The notes: generated by a model from the letters alone, not told the origin. DNA of 43,226 bases from Fuerstiella sp. (GCA_014238335.1 JABABI010000059.1:1-43226), one strand, 5' to 3'. Positions 16,324-27,298 are shown, numbered from the stretch's first letter. A program made the numbers and translations.

Positions 16324-16691
16324 TCACTAATCTCCTGTTCACAGCAAGCCCGTGGCAGCCTGATTGGCATACCGCATTTCGGGATGGGTTGTGTTGAAGT
16401 CGGGGTTTGAATGCATACAGCCGACGCGGCCTGGGGTAATCGAATTCTCGCTGCCGTGAAAAACAGAACGGCCCGCGCCCAGTGTTTCTTCAAAGACGCG
16501 CACGAAATTTTTGTTAAAAGAAATTGCCTGTGGCCGGAAGAACGCTGCGTGACTAACAAAATTGAAGGACATCCGTGTTCCAGAGCCGCAGCAGGACATC
16601 AAGAAAGAAAAACTAGAAAGGGTTTGTGACAGGTGACGTATTGTGCGGCCCTCAGGGTCGGATTTCCAGAAACGAACAAATTTTGGGCCAA
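16324..16691. other. 368-nt intergenic region between pilB and pilT
   Basis: No convincing gene is seen. The overlapping minus-strand frame at 16339-16695 has no recognisable domain or ribosome binding site. The region presumably carries the pilT leader and possibly a promoter, but none could be assigned. Confidence 0.4.
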
Positions 16692-18383
16692 TCAATGCCC
16701 GCCACTGGACAGCTTGTAGACCTCAGCGAGGGACGTCAGCCCGGCCATGGCCTTGTCTTTGGCATCGTCCACCAGCGTCCGCATTCCGAACAGCCGAGCC
16801 TGTCGTCGAATATTCTGCGATGGCTCACTATTGAACGCCATCTCTCGCAGCGTTGAATTCATTGTCATCAGCTCGAACACAGCTCGACGCCCTGAATATC
16901 CCGTGTGCTGGCAATTGTTGCACCCCTTGCCACGGACCCAATCGCTCCCTTCCAGCTCTTCGGCAGTCAATTCGAAGTAGTCAACTTCCTCCGGCGTGGG
17001 CTGGTAGGGTTCCTTGCATTTCGTACAGACCACCCGCACAAGCCGCTGTGCCATGACCGCCATCAGCGACGAGGCCACCAGAAAAGGCTGGACGCCCATG
17101 TCAATTAAACGTGTAATAGAACCGGGCGCATCGTTCGTGTGTAGTGTACTAAAGACTAAGTGTCCGGTCAAACTGGCTTGTACAGCCATCTCGCCCGTCT
17201 CGGTGTCACGAATTTCTCCCACGAGGATAACATTGGGGGCCTGTCGCAGCATGGACTTAATAATCATCGCAAAATCAAAGCCGATCGCGTGTTTCACCTC
17301 AACCTGATTGATCCCTGGCAGGTAGTATTCCACGGGATCTTCGGCCGTAATAATCTTACGGTCCGGGCGATTGAGTTCTCCCAGTGCACTATAGAGTGTG
17401 GTGGTCTTGCCGGAGCCGGTTGGTCCTGTCACCAAAAAGATACCGTTAGGACGGCGAATGATATTCTGGAAGCTGCGGTAATTATCGTCGCTGAACCCCA
17501 GATTACGGATCCCGATCTTGATGTTGTCGCGGTCCAGAATACGCATCACGACAGCCTGACCGTGATTGGTCGGCAGAATACTGACGCGCAGGTCGAATTC
17601 CTTGGTCCCCATCCGCGTCTTGATTCGACCGTCCTGCGGACGTCTTTTCTCTGAAATATCCATGGTGGCCATAATCTTGATGCGGGACAGCACCGCTGCC
17701 AGCAGGCGTTTGGGAGGGCTGTCACGTTCGATCAAGGCGCCGTCAATGCGGTAACGAATGCGAATTCGGTCCTCGAACGGCTCGACGTGAATGTCGCTGG
17801 CTCGCATCTGGACTGCCTCACTGATGATCAGATTCACCAATCGGATAATCGGTGCGCTCTCGTCTTCGTCTCCCTGGGTGGCCGCCTGAGCCTCCATGTC
17901 AGTAAAGTCGATTTGCGTTTCTGTGAATTCAGAAATCATCGTGTCAACGGATTCCGTTTCCGTCTGTCCATAGTGTCTGTTAATGGCTCCCTGGATAGAT
18001 TCCATAGGAGCCATGACGACTTTAATATCCCGATTCAGCACAAACCGCAGCTTGTCCAGTACCTCGATATTGTTGGGATTGTGCATGGCAACGACGACGG
18101 ACTCACCCTCCAGGCAAGTCGCGATCACAATATTTTCTCGCGCCATGGACTCGGTGATCAGTTCAATGACGCTGTTTGGAATCTGCAGACCTTCCAGTTC
18201 CACATACTCATAATTGAACTCTTCTGCCTGGGCTCGGCCAAGATCAGCGGCCGATATATAGCCGAGTCTGGTTAGCGCATCTTCCACCGTAAGCCCAAGG
18301 TTCGCGGCCATCGCACGGGCTTCTTCCAGCTGAGATTCCCCGATCGTGCCGTCATCAACGAATCGTTGCAGCCAATCTGCCAT
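16692..18383 (-). CDS. pilB: PilB-type type IV pilus assembly ATPase
   Basis: Starting at the ATG at 18383 (CCGGAG about 9 nt upstream), the product is 563 aa, MADWLQRFVDDGTIG..., the normal GspE/PilB length. An upstream in-frame start at 18473 would add 30 unconserved residues. The N-terminal GspE_N-type domain includes TVEDALTRLGYISAADL. Then follow SDIHVEPFED, Walker A GPTGSGKT (320-327), AEDPVEYY, Walker B ILVGEIRD (386-393), STLHTNDAPGSITR, and zinc cysteines C453, C456, C488, C491. It is paired with pilT directly downstream, so it is the better candidate for the pilus extension motor. The second ATPase at 13402-15105 is clearly diverged from it at the N-terminus. Confidence 0.93.
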   Translation of the reverse strand: MADWLQRFVDDGTIGESQLEEARAMAANLGLTVEDALTRLGYISAADLGRAQAEEFNYEYVELEGLQIPNSVIELITESMARENIVIATCLEGESVVVAMHNPNNIEVLDKLRFVLNRDIKVVMAPMESIQGAINRHYGQTETESVDTMISEFTETQIDFTDMEAQAATQGDEDESAPIIRLVNLIISEAVQMRASDIHVEPFEDRIRIRYRIDGALIERDSPPKRLLAAVLSRIKIMATMDISEKRRPQDGRIKTRMGTKEFDLRVSILPTNHGQAVVMRILDRDNIKIGIRNLGFSDDNYRSFQNIIRRPNGIFLVTGPTGSGKTTTLYSALGELNRPDRKIITAEDPVEYYLPGINQVEVKHAIGFDFAMIIKSMLRQAPNVILVGEIRDTETGEMAVQASLTGHLVFSTLHTNDAPGSITRLIDMGVQPFLVASSLMAVMAQRLVRVVCTKCKEPYQPTPEEVDYFELTAEELEGSDWVRGKGCNNCQHTGYSGRRAVFELMTMNSTLREMAFNSEPSQNIRRQARLFGMRTLVDDAKDKAMAGLTSLAEVYKLSSGGH

Positions 18384-18648
18384 TACAAGAAACTCCGGTT
18401 GATTCAGAAGTAAAAACGCTGGGAAAACAGCGATATTGTCGGTCGCCACAGGGTACCAGGTAGAACAATTCAATCAGCGGTCTCATAACCGGCGTTGCCG
18501 ACCGTTGCAGCGACACCAATTCACAACAGACCGCGAATCGGGCTGCACATTCCGCGAAAACGTGCCAATGCTGACCGACACCAGCATTTAAAGCAAGAGA
18601 ACGGATCCTTCCACGGAGAATACATGTCGGATGGCTGCTTTGACCGCG

Positions 18649-20412
18649 CTAATCGGTCTGTAGCTTGATGTCATCAAGAACCTCGAGTTCCGTGGTTTCA
18701 CTTCCGGTCGCAACGTAGGCGGGAGCGGTGAGGTAAAAAGTGCAGCCGTTTTCAGCGGCATTGTCCTTCGCCGTCAGGCTTCCACCTTGTGATTCACAAA
18801 CTTTTCGGCTGACCGACAGTCCCAGCCCCAGCCCATCGTCCTTGCCGGAATAGAACTTCTGGAACACGATTTCGGAGTCGCCGTCAGGCAGTCCCGGGCC
18901 GTTGTCCCGGACAGCCAGGGTCACTTGTCCGTGTTCGGGAGCCGGATGGACCTTTAGTTCTATGCGTGGGCGAGAGCTGCCGCACTCGCAGCACGCCTCC
19001 AGCGCATTGACAATCAGGTTTACCAGAACATGCGTTGTCTGGACTCTGTCAACCATGACGGTCACACCCGGGGACTCGGGTGCGGGAATCAGGTCAGCAT
19101 CACGGCCTCGAGTCGTGGGGTGAACCAGCATGATCGCCTGCTGAAGCAGTTCGTCTACAGGAACAGCTTCCAAATGCAGCGCCCCGTGGTTCACGAAGTC
19201 GCGAATCCGCCGAATAATGCCGGCAGAGTGAACAACTGACTCCTCGATGCTGGCCAGAGCGTCGCGGCAGTTTCTCGCAGTTGCCGTACCTTTCTCGAAT
19301 CGTCGCTGAACGAGGTTGCAATAGTTCAGAATCGCCTGCAGCGGTTGGTTCAGCTGGTGCGAAAACTCCGTGCTCATCTGCCCCAGCAGGCTCAGGCGAG
19401 ACACCTTGCCAAGCCGATCAGTCAAACCCCGAACTTCTTCCTGCAGCAGCATGTCCGAGTGATTATCAGTCATGTAAAGCGTGACCCAGGCAACGGATGT
19501 GCTTCTCGCTGGTTCGATTCGAGCCATAAACCAACGTGGTTCACATTGGTCAAGTGCCAACTGAAAGTCGCTGGTCCGCACTTCACCGGTCTTGATCGCG
19601 GTTTGAATCTGACTTTTCAGCTCCCGGTAAAAACTTCGAACGACAACATCCGTCAGACGCAGTCCGTCCAGTTTTGGTGTGGCCTCGCCCGCCCCAAACA
19701 TTGTGGTATTACAGATAACGAACCGATCATCAACGCCAAAGGCGAAGTCACACGCCTGATCGGCAATCCGTCTCCACTGGCGGAGCCGTCGGCTTCGTTT
19801 TCGCTGTCGCCGGACTCGCAGAACGTTATTCAGCAGGATGGAGCCATTCAGCCTTAACAACTGAAAGAAGTCGTTGTCATCGGAACAGGCATCGCCATTT
19901 CGAACGGCGACTCCCATGATGCCGCGAAGACAACCAGCCACAAACAGCGGACAAAGAATATAGGACGAACAATCCAGCTGTTTCATCAGCCCGGTAACCA
20001 GGCGACCACCACTGGTGGACCCTGACTGAACCTGTGCAATTTGGTCGGTTCGCAGACATTCCTGAACTTCCGGCGACAACAGCTGAAACTGAAAGTGCTG
20101 CAGCGCCGCCAAATCATCATCGTTGGCCGACAGTTCAGAATGATATCTCAACCCGGCAATTCCGGTCCCTGCGTCATCCAGTCGGATCCGGAACAGATGG
20201 ATGTCGACCGCATCAATGGCTTTCGCCTGACTCCGCAGCTGCCGCCGGACGATCACATTCAGACGGGCTGGCGAAGCCGATGTGAGCATGTCTATGGCGT
20301 TCAAAGCGCACTGCCGCAACGCCTTGCCGACGCCGTTTTCCACAGCGTGTTCCGGCGCCGACATTGCGGACGAATCGCTTCCGCCTGCCGAAATACCGCC
20401 CCGTTCTGGCAC
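18649..20412 (-). CDS. GAF-PAS sensor histidine kinase (FixL/DctS-like)
   Basis: A 587-aa soluble sensor kinase with no membrane segment. A GAF-like domain lies at about residues 30-200 and a PAS-like domain at about 215-310 (DFAFGVDDRFVICN...). The HisKA box is LGQMSTEFSHQLNQPLQAI with phospho-acceptor His352, the FixL/DctS/NtrB-style HxLNQPL type. The ATP-binding domain has the N box NLIVNALEACC, G1 box DNGPGLPDG and G2 box GLGLGLS. The start is GTG at 20412 with AGGAG 7 nt upstream. No response regulator is adjacent. It lies 265 nt upstream of pilB on the same strand, so it could be co-transcribed with or regulate the pilus cluster (inference). Confidence 0.92.
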   Translation of the reverse strand: MPERGGISAGGSDSSAMSAPEHAVENGVGKALRQCALNAIDMLTSASPARLNVIVRRQLRSQAKAIDAVDIHLFRIRLDDAGTGIAGLRYHSELSANDDDLAALQHFQFQLLSPEVQECLRTDQIAQVQSGSTSGGRLVTGLMKQLDCSSYILCPLFVAGCLRGIMGVAVRNGDACSDDNDFFQLLRLNGSILLNNVLRVRRQRKRSRRLRQWRRIADQACDFAFGVDDRFVICNTTMFGAGEATPKLDGLRLTDVVVRSFYRELKSQIQTAIKTGEVRTSDFQLALDQCEPRWFMARIEPARSTSVAWVTLYMTDNHSDMLLQEEVRGLTDRLGKVSRLSLLGQMSTEFSHQLNQPLQAILNYCNLVQRRFEKGTATARNCRDALASIEESVVHSAGIIRRIRDFVNHGALHLEAVPVDELLQQAIMLVHPTTRGRDADLIPAPESPGVTVMVDRVQTTHVLVNLIVNALEACCECGSSRPRIELKVHPAPEHGQVTLAVRDNGPGLPDGDSEIVFQKFYSGKDDGLGLGLSVSRKVCESQGGSLTAKDNAAENGCTFYLTAPAYVATGSETTELEVLDDIKLQTD

Positions 20413-20871
20413 AAACTAACTCCTGAAAACCAGCCAGAGTGTTTATTCCCCTGCCTTCGACGCCTTGAGCACGTTTCTTTGTCAGCCCCAATCAAAACAA
20501 ACCAGCAGGATTGGGCCCCGGTAACCGCACGGCCGTCTCAAATCACCTCACCTCTCACGAATCCGCAATGAAATGGACGAACGTGGATATGATAGCGAAA
20601 TGACGAGCTCGGTATTATGGAGATTCAGGAAACGAACCCGCTGTTTTCAGAGGTACGATCACAGAAAGTTTTGAACCAGTGAAGGGGGCTGGAGTCCGGT
20701 ACGGGGCCAAACACGGGGCTTCCTCCGCAGGCTCTGTCCAACCTCCGGCCACCCACAATCTGTGACTGCAGCCCGCTCCTCACTCTGCGACAGCGGTGAA
20801 AGGCGTGAAAATTTGTTATCATTCGTCATCGAGTTCCCTGAATACCGCAGACTCAAATTGACGAGATTCGA
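20413..20871. other. 459-nt intergenic region between divergent genes
   Basis: This separates the histidine kinase (minus) from the SGNH-like gene (plus) and must hold both promoters. Small minus-strand frames at 20625-20822 and 20659-20877 lack recognisable domains and were not accepted. A GC-rich stretch at about 20685-20760 could fold, but it matches no RNA family that I recognise. Confidence 0.4.
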
Positions 20872-22656
20872 ATGCAAAGTCGCAGATTCAGCAGGCCACG
20901 AGTCGCTGTTTTAGCTGTTTTCTTAAGTTTTTGTGGGGGCGATGTCCGTGCAGATCCAAATCTCCAACTGGTTCAGGTCGCCGATCGCCCCACATGGCTG
21001 CGGCAATCCATACGGCTCAGCGCCCCGGTCGAGTCGCCGCTGGAACTTCGTCTCACCGCCACGGGTTCTGTCACCGCCTACTTCAATGGCCAGCGTCTCG
21101 CGAAAAACACAGCCATGGACGGTGGACTGGTCACCTGGGATGTCACCTCACTGTCGCGTCAGGGAGTTAACTGCCTGGCGGTTTCGGTCACCCCAAATCT
21201 CTCAACGGCAACCCGCCTGGGGGCCGCCTGCTTCCCTGGACAGGAGAATCTGATTGGGCCAGCGGAATGGAAGGTCGCGCCCGTTGCACCACCCGTTGGC
21301 TGGCAGCAAACGGACTTCAATGACCGTGACTGGAAAAACCTTGTCTGGGAAGGAACTCTGGACACTGCCGCGGTGAAAGCCGAACGTAAACGGCGTCTGG
21401 ACTGGAAACGTGTGTCCGCCCAGCCGCGCCGCGCAGGCGAAGTCTTCCGTTTTCGTAACGGCGACCATGTGCTGCTGGTCGGAGGCACGTTCGTTGAACG
21501 AGCTCAAACGTTTGGTCATCTGGAATCAGCTCTGGCGGCGGAAGCTCCGCAGCATACTGTGACGTTTCGTAATCTCGGATGGAGCGCCGACACGGTTTTC
21601 GCCGATTCCCGGGGCATCTTCGACACCCCTGCCAGGGGCTACGAGCGAATGATCGAACATGTCCGCGCGGAAGAACCGACCGTCATCATGCTGTTCTATG
21701 GCCAGAACGAAGCCATGAGTTTCAATGCTGGCCCCGACGGCCTCGCAAGGTTTTCTGGTCAACTGCGTCAACTGTACGGCGATCTGAGCACCACGGGAGC
21801 GGACGTCGTCTTCGTTTCGCCACATCCGTTCCTTGCGATGGACAGTCCATTGCCCGATCCATCTCGATGGAACCACCGAGTCTTTGAATTCTGTGGTGCC
21901 GTGCAGGCGGTGGCCGCGTCCGTCGGGGCTCGGTACGTGGACCTGCTGACTGACTTCGATGATGATCTTCGAAACGCGGACCGCCTGATCTCGATATCCA
22001 GTCCGCTTCCGTTTGACCTGACTGAACATCCGGAAGTCATGACTGCGATGAATGCAAGGTGGACGGATAACGGCATGCATTGGAACGACGTGGGATATGC
22101 CAGTGTCGCTCAGCTTGTAGCAGCGAGAATCTTCGACCGTGCCGCCTCCCAACCGGCGGTCTTCGTAGACGTGGGCGCCGGGACGGTGACGGCGGACGGA
22201 GCAGAAGTGCGGAACATCCGATGGCAGCCCGATACTGCACAAACCGTCACATTTGAGTTTCGACGAACATTGGTGTCTGCGGTGCCAGCACAGTTCTCAA
22301 TAACCCCGTTGCGGAGTACTGCGGCAGATCCTGTGGTTCAGATTGATGATTCTGAGGGCCGGCCTGTGTCACTGATTCGTCTTCCAGACGGCAGCGACAA
22401 CATGGTCCGATTTACAGACAGAAAAAACACAGCGTACGAATCACTGCGACAACTGGTGGTTCGTCGGAATGAACTCTATTTCCACCGCTGGCGGCCACAG
22501 AACATCACTTATCTGTTTGGATTTCGAAAACACGAACAGGGAAACAACGCCAGCGAAATTGCTCAGTTTGACCCTCTCATCGATGAGCTGGAAGAAAAGA
22601 TTCGCGTAGCAAAACAACCAGCGTGGACCAAAATGATCGTGGGAACATCTGATTAG
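20872..22656 (+). CDS. Exported SGNH/GDSL-like protein with N-terminal beta-sandwich-like domain
   Basis: The 594-aa protein has a signal peptide (RRFSRPRVAVLAVFLSFCGGDVRA) and so acts outside the cytoplasm. Residues about 45-160 resemble a galactose-binding-like beta sandwich (RLTATGSVTAYFNGQRL... VTWDVTSL). The SGNH-like domain begins near 198. Block I reads GGTFVERAQ (204-212) where an active hydrolase has GDS, so the catalytic Ser is replaced by Thr. Block II is NLGWSADTV, block III GQNEA (277-281), and block V NGMHWNDVGY with His403. PVC-phylum proteins with a GNT-type block I are known to me from this family. Substrate is unknown and activity doubtful. It converges on addA with a 64-nt gap. 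Confidence 0.82.
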   Translation: MQSRRFSRPRVAVLAVFLSFCGGDVRADPNLQLVQVADRPTWLRQSIRLSAPVESPLELRLTATGSVTAYFNGQRLAKNTAMDGGLVTWDVTSLSRQGVNCLAVSVTPNLSTATRLGAACFPGQENLIGPAEWKVAPVAPPVGWQQTDFNDRDWKNLVWEGTLDTAAVKAERKRRLDWKRVSAQPRRAGEVFRFRNGDHVLLVGGTFVERAQTFGHLESALAAEAPQHTVTFRNLGWSADTVFADSRGIFDTPARGYERMIEHVRAEEPTVIMLFYGQNEAMSFNAGPDGLARFSGQLRQLYGDLSTTGADVVFVSPHPFLAMDSPLPDPSRWNHRVFEFCGAVQAVAASVGARYVDLLTDFDDDLRNADRLISISSPLPFDLTEHPEVMTAMNARWTDNGMHWNDVGYASVAQLVAARIFDRAASQPAVFVDVGAGTVTADGAEVRNIRWQPDTAQTVTFEFRRTLVSAVPAQFSITPLRSTAADPVVQIDDSEGRPVSLIRLPDGSDNMVRFTDRKNTAYESLRQLVVRRNELYFHRWRPQNITYLFGFRKHEQGNNASEIAQFDPLIDELEEKIRVAKQPAWTKMIVGTSD

Positions 22657-22704
22657 ACTTCGTCTGCAGGACCACAGTGCGTGCCGTATCGTCCGATCTG
22701 TGGA

Positions 22705-22716
22705 AACCGGCCGGTT
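22705..22716. terminator. Palindrome AACCGGCCGGTT between convergent genes
   Basis: A perfect 12-bp palindrome in the 64-nt gap between the SGNH-like gene and addA, which converge. It could act as a bidirectional transcription end, but there is no U-tract on either strand. Confidence 0.35.
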
Positions 22717-22720
22717 GACG

Positions 22721-25700
22721 TTAACCTCCTGCACCGGAGCTAACGACGACGTCTGCCTCCAGCAGCGCCAGCCGTGTGGAAATGGCTTCTGACTGAATGC
22801 CGAAGCACGTCTGAACGGCGGTCCGATACTCCTGCAGCTGCGCAGCATAGTGTTGTGATTTGTCGGACACCCAGGTCTCAATCTCTCCGGTCACCTTGTC
22901 AGTCTTGAAGTCCACAATATCGGCCGCCACCGGCCTGCCGTTGACACGCAGAATAACAAGTCGATCGATGATGCCCTGAACGATCGCTCCATCGCGTTTA
23001 AGAACGAACGGCCGTTCGTTCTCGGCATACATTTCAGCAGTTCCGCTTTTGGCCTTTCCCATGAACTCACGGAACACAGGCAGTTTCAACAACGTGTCCC
23101 GAGTGAAGATGCCGGACGTATTCGACTGATTCAGCATGTCATAGAATGTGGTCAGCCATTCGTTGACGGTGGCTTCATTGACGACGTGGTCGGCGGCGAT
23201 TTGCCGAAGCAGAGTTTCGGCGGGCGGCCCGTCCTGCAACCATACCACAGCTTCGAACCATGCATGAATCAACATACCACGCGTCCGCGGATCGATGGCA
23301 GCGGGAACCGACACGCGTTCCGTGAAGGGCGCAACAAGCCTTGTTGTGTCGTGCCGCGACGGAGCATCGCGGCGCAGACCGCGGCGACGTTCCTGTAATG
23401 GAGCAAGCCGCACCGCAGGCACGCTTCTTTTTTTTCTCTTTACGAAAGCGGCCCGGGCACTGACCACGTTCATACCGGGAACGTCGTGCTGCCATGCGAT
23501 GTTGCCGCATTCGTAGAGTGTTTTCTCGGGCGGGGCGCACTGATCATCCGTCAGTGACGCCAGCAGAACTCCCGCAAACGACGCCGGCGTCTTACTGGAC
23601 GAAACCGGCGGTATGTACATGTGCAAAGCGTTGGCCGCGCGTGTTAACGCCACGTACAGCAGACACAGGGCTTCGGAAACGTCTCGAGATGTCGTCTGGC
23701 GAAAAGCCTGCTGCAGCGATTCCGGCAACAAACTGCGAACGGCCTTGTTTCGCCAGACACAAACCTGATCGGGTGCGGTGTCGGGAGTGGGACTGCCGGC
23801 TGCAGCATTCGGTGTACGAAACAGATTACCGTCCAGTTCGGGCAGCACGACAATGTCGAACTCCAGACCTTTGCTCTGATGAACCGTCATGACGCGAACA
23901 GGTGCGCATTCGGATTTGCTCAAGCGACTGTTTTCCAGCAATTGAACAAAATCCGATGGGTTCAGTGACGGCGACTGATCAAACTGCCATCCCACAGCCA
24001 CGATCTGCTGCAGCCGCAGAATGTCTCGATGACTACAGGCGTCAAGGACCGCATCAGACATCCACTGCAGCGTTGGTCCGTAACCGTCATCCATTAGCCG
24101 CACGCGGATGTCTGCAGCGGTCTGCACAGCCGACCTGTTGTCGGTCCACGTCGTCAGTTCGACCAATCCGGCCAGAGGTGATGTTGCGACGTGAAACCGC
24201 GAAATCTGACAGCCTGGATGGCTGGCGAGATGCAGTAGTGACAGCACGGCCAGCACGGCCGGACTGTCTGTCGGAGCTGTACCACCCTCCTCACTGGCGT
24301 GAACGCCCAGCAGTTTCAACTCGTGTACCAATCGAGCAACGGTCGCGTTCTTGCGCGTCAGTACTCCGATTTCGGCTCCCGGACTCTGTTGATGCAGCTC
24401 CTGAATTCGACATGCCACCCACCGATAGTAGGGCGTGCGCCGCACCTCGGCCAGTCCCTCGAATTCCGGCGACGTCTGCAGTACAGCGAAGCCCGGCATC
24501 GCGTCATGCACGGTCGAATGCCTGGGAAATCCCTGTTCCCAGTCAAAGCAGGCCTGACCGTAGTCTCTCAGATTCCCGTGCTGATGTATGTGTTCAAAGA
24601 CGGCATTGACCGTGTCAATCACGGGCTTCGATGACCGGCGGCTCTGATCCAGCGAGCGTGTGTTGATATTCGGAAGCGTGCGTTCGACGGCGTCCAGGAT
24701 TTCCGCCACACCGCCGCGCCAGCCGTAGATGGCCTGTTTCGGATCGCCCACGCAGAAAAAGCTGGACTCTTCGTCCTTTTGCGTGATGGCCAGGGCCAGC
24801 CGCCGAAGCACGTTCCACTGGTCCGGCGAAGTGTCCTGAAATTCATCCAGCAACAGGTGCTGCAGAGCGGTGTCGAGTCGAAAATTGATCCGCGAACCGC
24901 TGGCGGCATCAGTCGCCCGGGCCAGCACTCGAGTGACATCGCCGAACCCCAGCCAGCCGTGCTCCGCACGCAGCCGAGAATATTCGCGATCAAAACGATC
25001 GATCAGACTGAACGTCGCTTTGTTCTGTCGTGCGACCGCATCCAGCAGCTCCGCCCTGGCGTGTCTCAGCAGCTGTTCGTACGCTTCAATCAAACCGCTC
25101 GACAGTTCCCTGCGGTAATAAGTTGTCTCGCCGATAAACACTTTGCCGGCGATTCCCTTCTGTACGAAGACTTCCCACTGGCCCGCTGCAAAGCGTTCCA
25201 TGTCTTCTCGGATCGCCTTCACCGCACGAGTGTCGTTGTACGGTGTTTCGGCAGAAACCTCTCGTTGCGCGTGCTCCACTTCTTTGCGAGTCAACCGCTG
25301 CGGAACGACTATTTTCTCCCATGCCTCGGAATCAGCCAGCAGATATAACTCGTGAAACTGCTGAACCGTGTCGCTGATCAGATCTCTGACGCTCCGTTTG
25401 CTGCGTCCTTTTGCCAGCATCTGCATCAGACGTTGAGCATCCTTCGGCACCTGCTGCGACAGGACCGCGTCGATCGCCAGTTGACGCAGTTCTCGATCGG
25501 CGTGTTCGTCAATAATGTTCCAGCCGGGTGGCAACCCGAGCTCCAGGGTCAGACTGCGGGCGACCTGCTGAAAGAAGCTGTCGAGCGTGCAGACTCGCAT
25601 CCGGTGCAGCTGAGCCGTGATCTCAACCAGCAGATCCTTAGCTCTCTGCTGCGTGACGGTGGCCGGCTTCATGAATACCGCCAGCTCCTGACATACCCCT

Positions 25701-25885
25701 TCATCCTGCGCCGCACATGCCAGGCGCAGCAGCACACGCTGCAGAATCTCACCAGCGGCCTTTCGCGTGAATGTTGTCGCCAGAATCGTTTCCGGCGGAT
25801 GTCCCAGAAACAGCTGACGAAGGAAATGTCCGGAAAGCTGAAACGTCTTTCCGCTTCCGGCAGACGCTCGAATCAGTTCATGCAT
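22721..25885 (-). CDS. addA: AddA-type UvrD/Rep-family helicase-nuclease
   Basis: The 1054-aa protein has superfamily 1A helicase motifs in order: Walker A ASAGSGKT (7-14), motif Ia TFTRKAAGE, motif II LLLDEFQDTSPDQW, motif III FCVGDPKQAIYGWRGG, motif V VRVMTVHQSKGLEFDIVVLPELD and motif VI LLYVALTRAANALHMY. The C-terminus is a RecB/PD-(D/E)xK nuclease domain with GIIDRLV, DFKTDK and YAAQLQEY, whose catalytic residues look intact. AddA works with AddB to process double-strand breaks for recombination. The usual neighbour addB is absent here. AddA is normally about 1150-1250 aa, so this is slightly short. A stand-alone role, or a partner elsewhere in the genome, is possible. Confidence 0.9.
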   Translation of the reverse strand: MHELIRASAGSGKTFQLSGHFLRQLFLGHPPETILATTFTRKAAGEILQRVLLRLACAAQDEGVCQELAVFMKPATVTQQRAKDLLVEITAQLHRMRVCTLDSFFQQVARSLTLELGLPPGWNIIDEHADRELRQLAIDAVLSQQVPKDAQRLMQMLAKGRSKRSVRDLISDTVQQFHELYLLADSEAWEKIVVPQRLTRKEVEHAQREVSAETPYNDTRAVKAIREDMERFAAGQWEVFVQKGIAGKVFIGETTYYRRELSSGLIEAYEQLLRHARAELLDAVARQNKATFSLIDRFDREYSRLRAEHGWLGFGDVTRVLARATDAASGSRINFRLDTALQHLLLDEFQDTSPDQWNVLRRLALAITQKDEESSFFCVGDPKQAIYGWRGGVAEILDAVERTLPNINTRSLDQSRRSSKPVIDTVNAVFEHIHQHGNLRDYGQACFDWEQGFPRHSTVHDAMPGFAVLQTSPEFEGLAEVRRTPYYRWVACRIQELHQQSPGAEIGVLTRKNATVARLVHELKLLGVHASEEGGTAPTDSPAVLAVLSLLHLASHPGCQISRFHVATSPLAGLVELTTWTDNRSAVQTAADIRVRLMDDGYGPTLQWMSDAVLDACSHRDILRLQQIVAVGWQFDQSPSLNPSDFVQLLENSRLSKSECAPVRVMTVHQSKGLEFDIVVLPELDGNLFRTPNAAAGSPTPDTAPDQVCVWRNKAVRSLLPESLQQAFRQTTSRDVSEALCLLYVALTRAANALHMYIPPVSSSKTPASFAGVLLASLTDDQCAPPEKTLYECGNIAWQHDVPGMNVVSARAAFVKRKKRSVPAVRLAPLQERRRGLRRDAPSRHDTTRLVAPFTERVSVPAAIDPRTRGMLIHAWFEAVVWLQDGPPAETLLRQIAADHVVNEATVNEWLTTFYDMLNQSNTSGIFTRDTLLKLPVFREFMGKAKSGTAEMYAENERPFVLKRDGAIVQGIIDRLVILRVNGRPVAADIVDFKTDKVTGEIETWVSDKSQHYAAQLQEYRTAVQTCFGIQSEAISTRLALLEADVVVSSGAGG

Positions 25886-26149
25886 GAATCCAACCGGACC
25901 TTCCGTGCGTTTTCTGGCCAGGGCCTGCCGGCGGAAAACCGGGCAGGTTCAATATATCTTACACGATTGAAAGACGCGGAAAAGTGCCCGACCGGAGCGT
26001 GTTAAGACATCGGCTTCGGAAACTGAACCGTCTTTGATGCTGACCGTCCGAAACGTCCTGTTTTTCTGCAGCGACCAGCGGAAAGCAATTCCAGCGATTC
26101 TGGCGGATCGCCCCGATTACCCGTCGACCGTTCTGCGTCCAGGTGTAGG

Positions 26150-27298
<1,149 letters not shown>

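Noticed and set aside
16339..16695. Minus-strand frame of 118 codons between pilB and pilT
   Set aside because: It overlaps the end of pilB, has no ribosome binding site and no recognisable domain.
20685..20800. Possible structured RNA (RNase P, SRP or 6S RNA)
   Set aside because: The signature sequences of these RNAs were looked for on both strands and not found.
20659..20877. Minus-strand frame of 72 codons before the SGNH-like gene
   Set aside because: No domain or good start context; it overlaps the start of the divergent gene.
21526..22242. Minus-strand frame of 238 codons
   Set aside because: It is antisense to the SGNH-like gene, which has a signal peptide and family blocks.
23902..24609. 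Plus-strand frame of 235 codons
   Set aside because: It is antisense to addA, whose helicase motifs cover this part.
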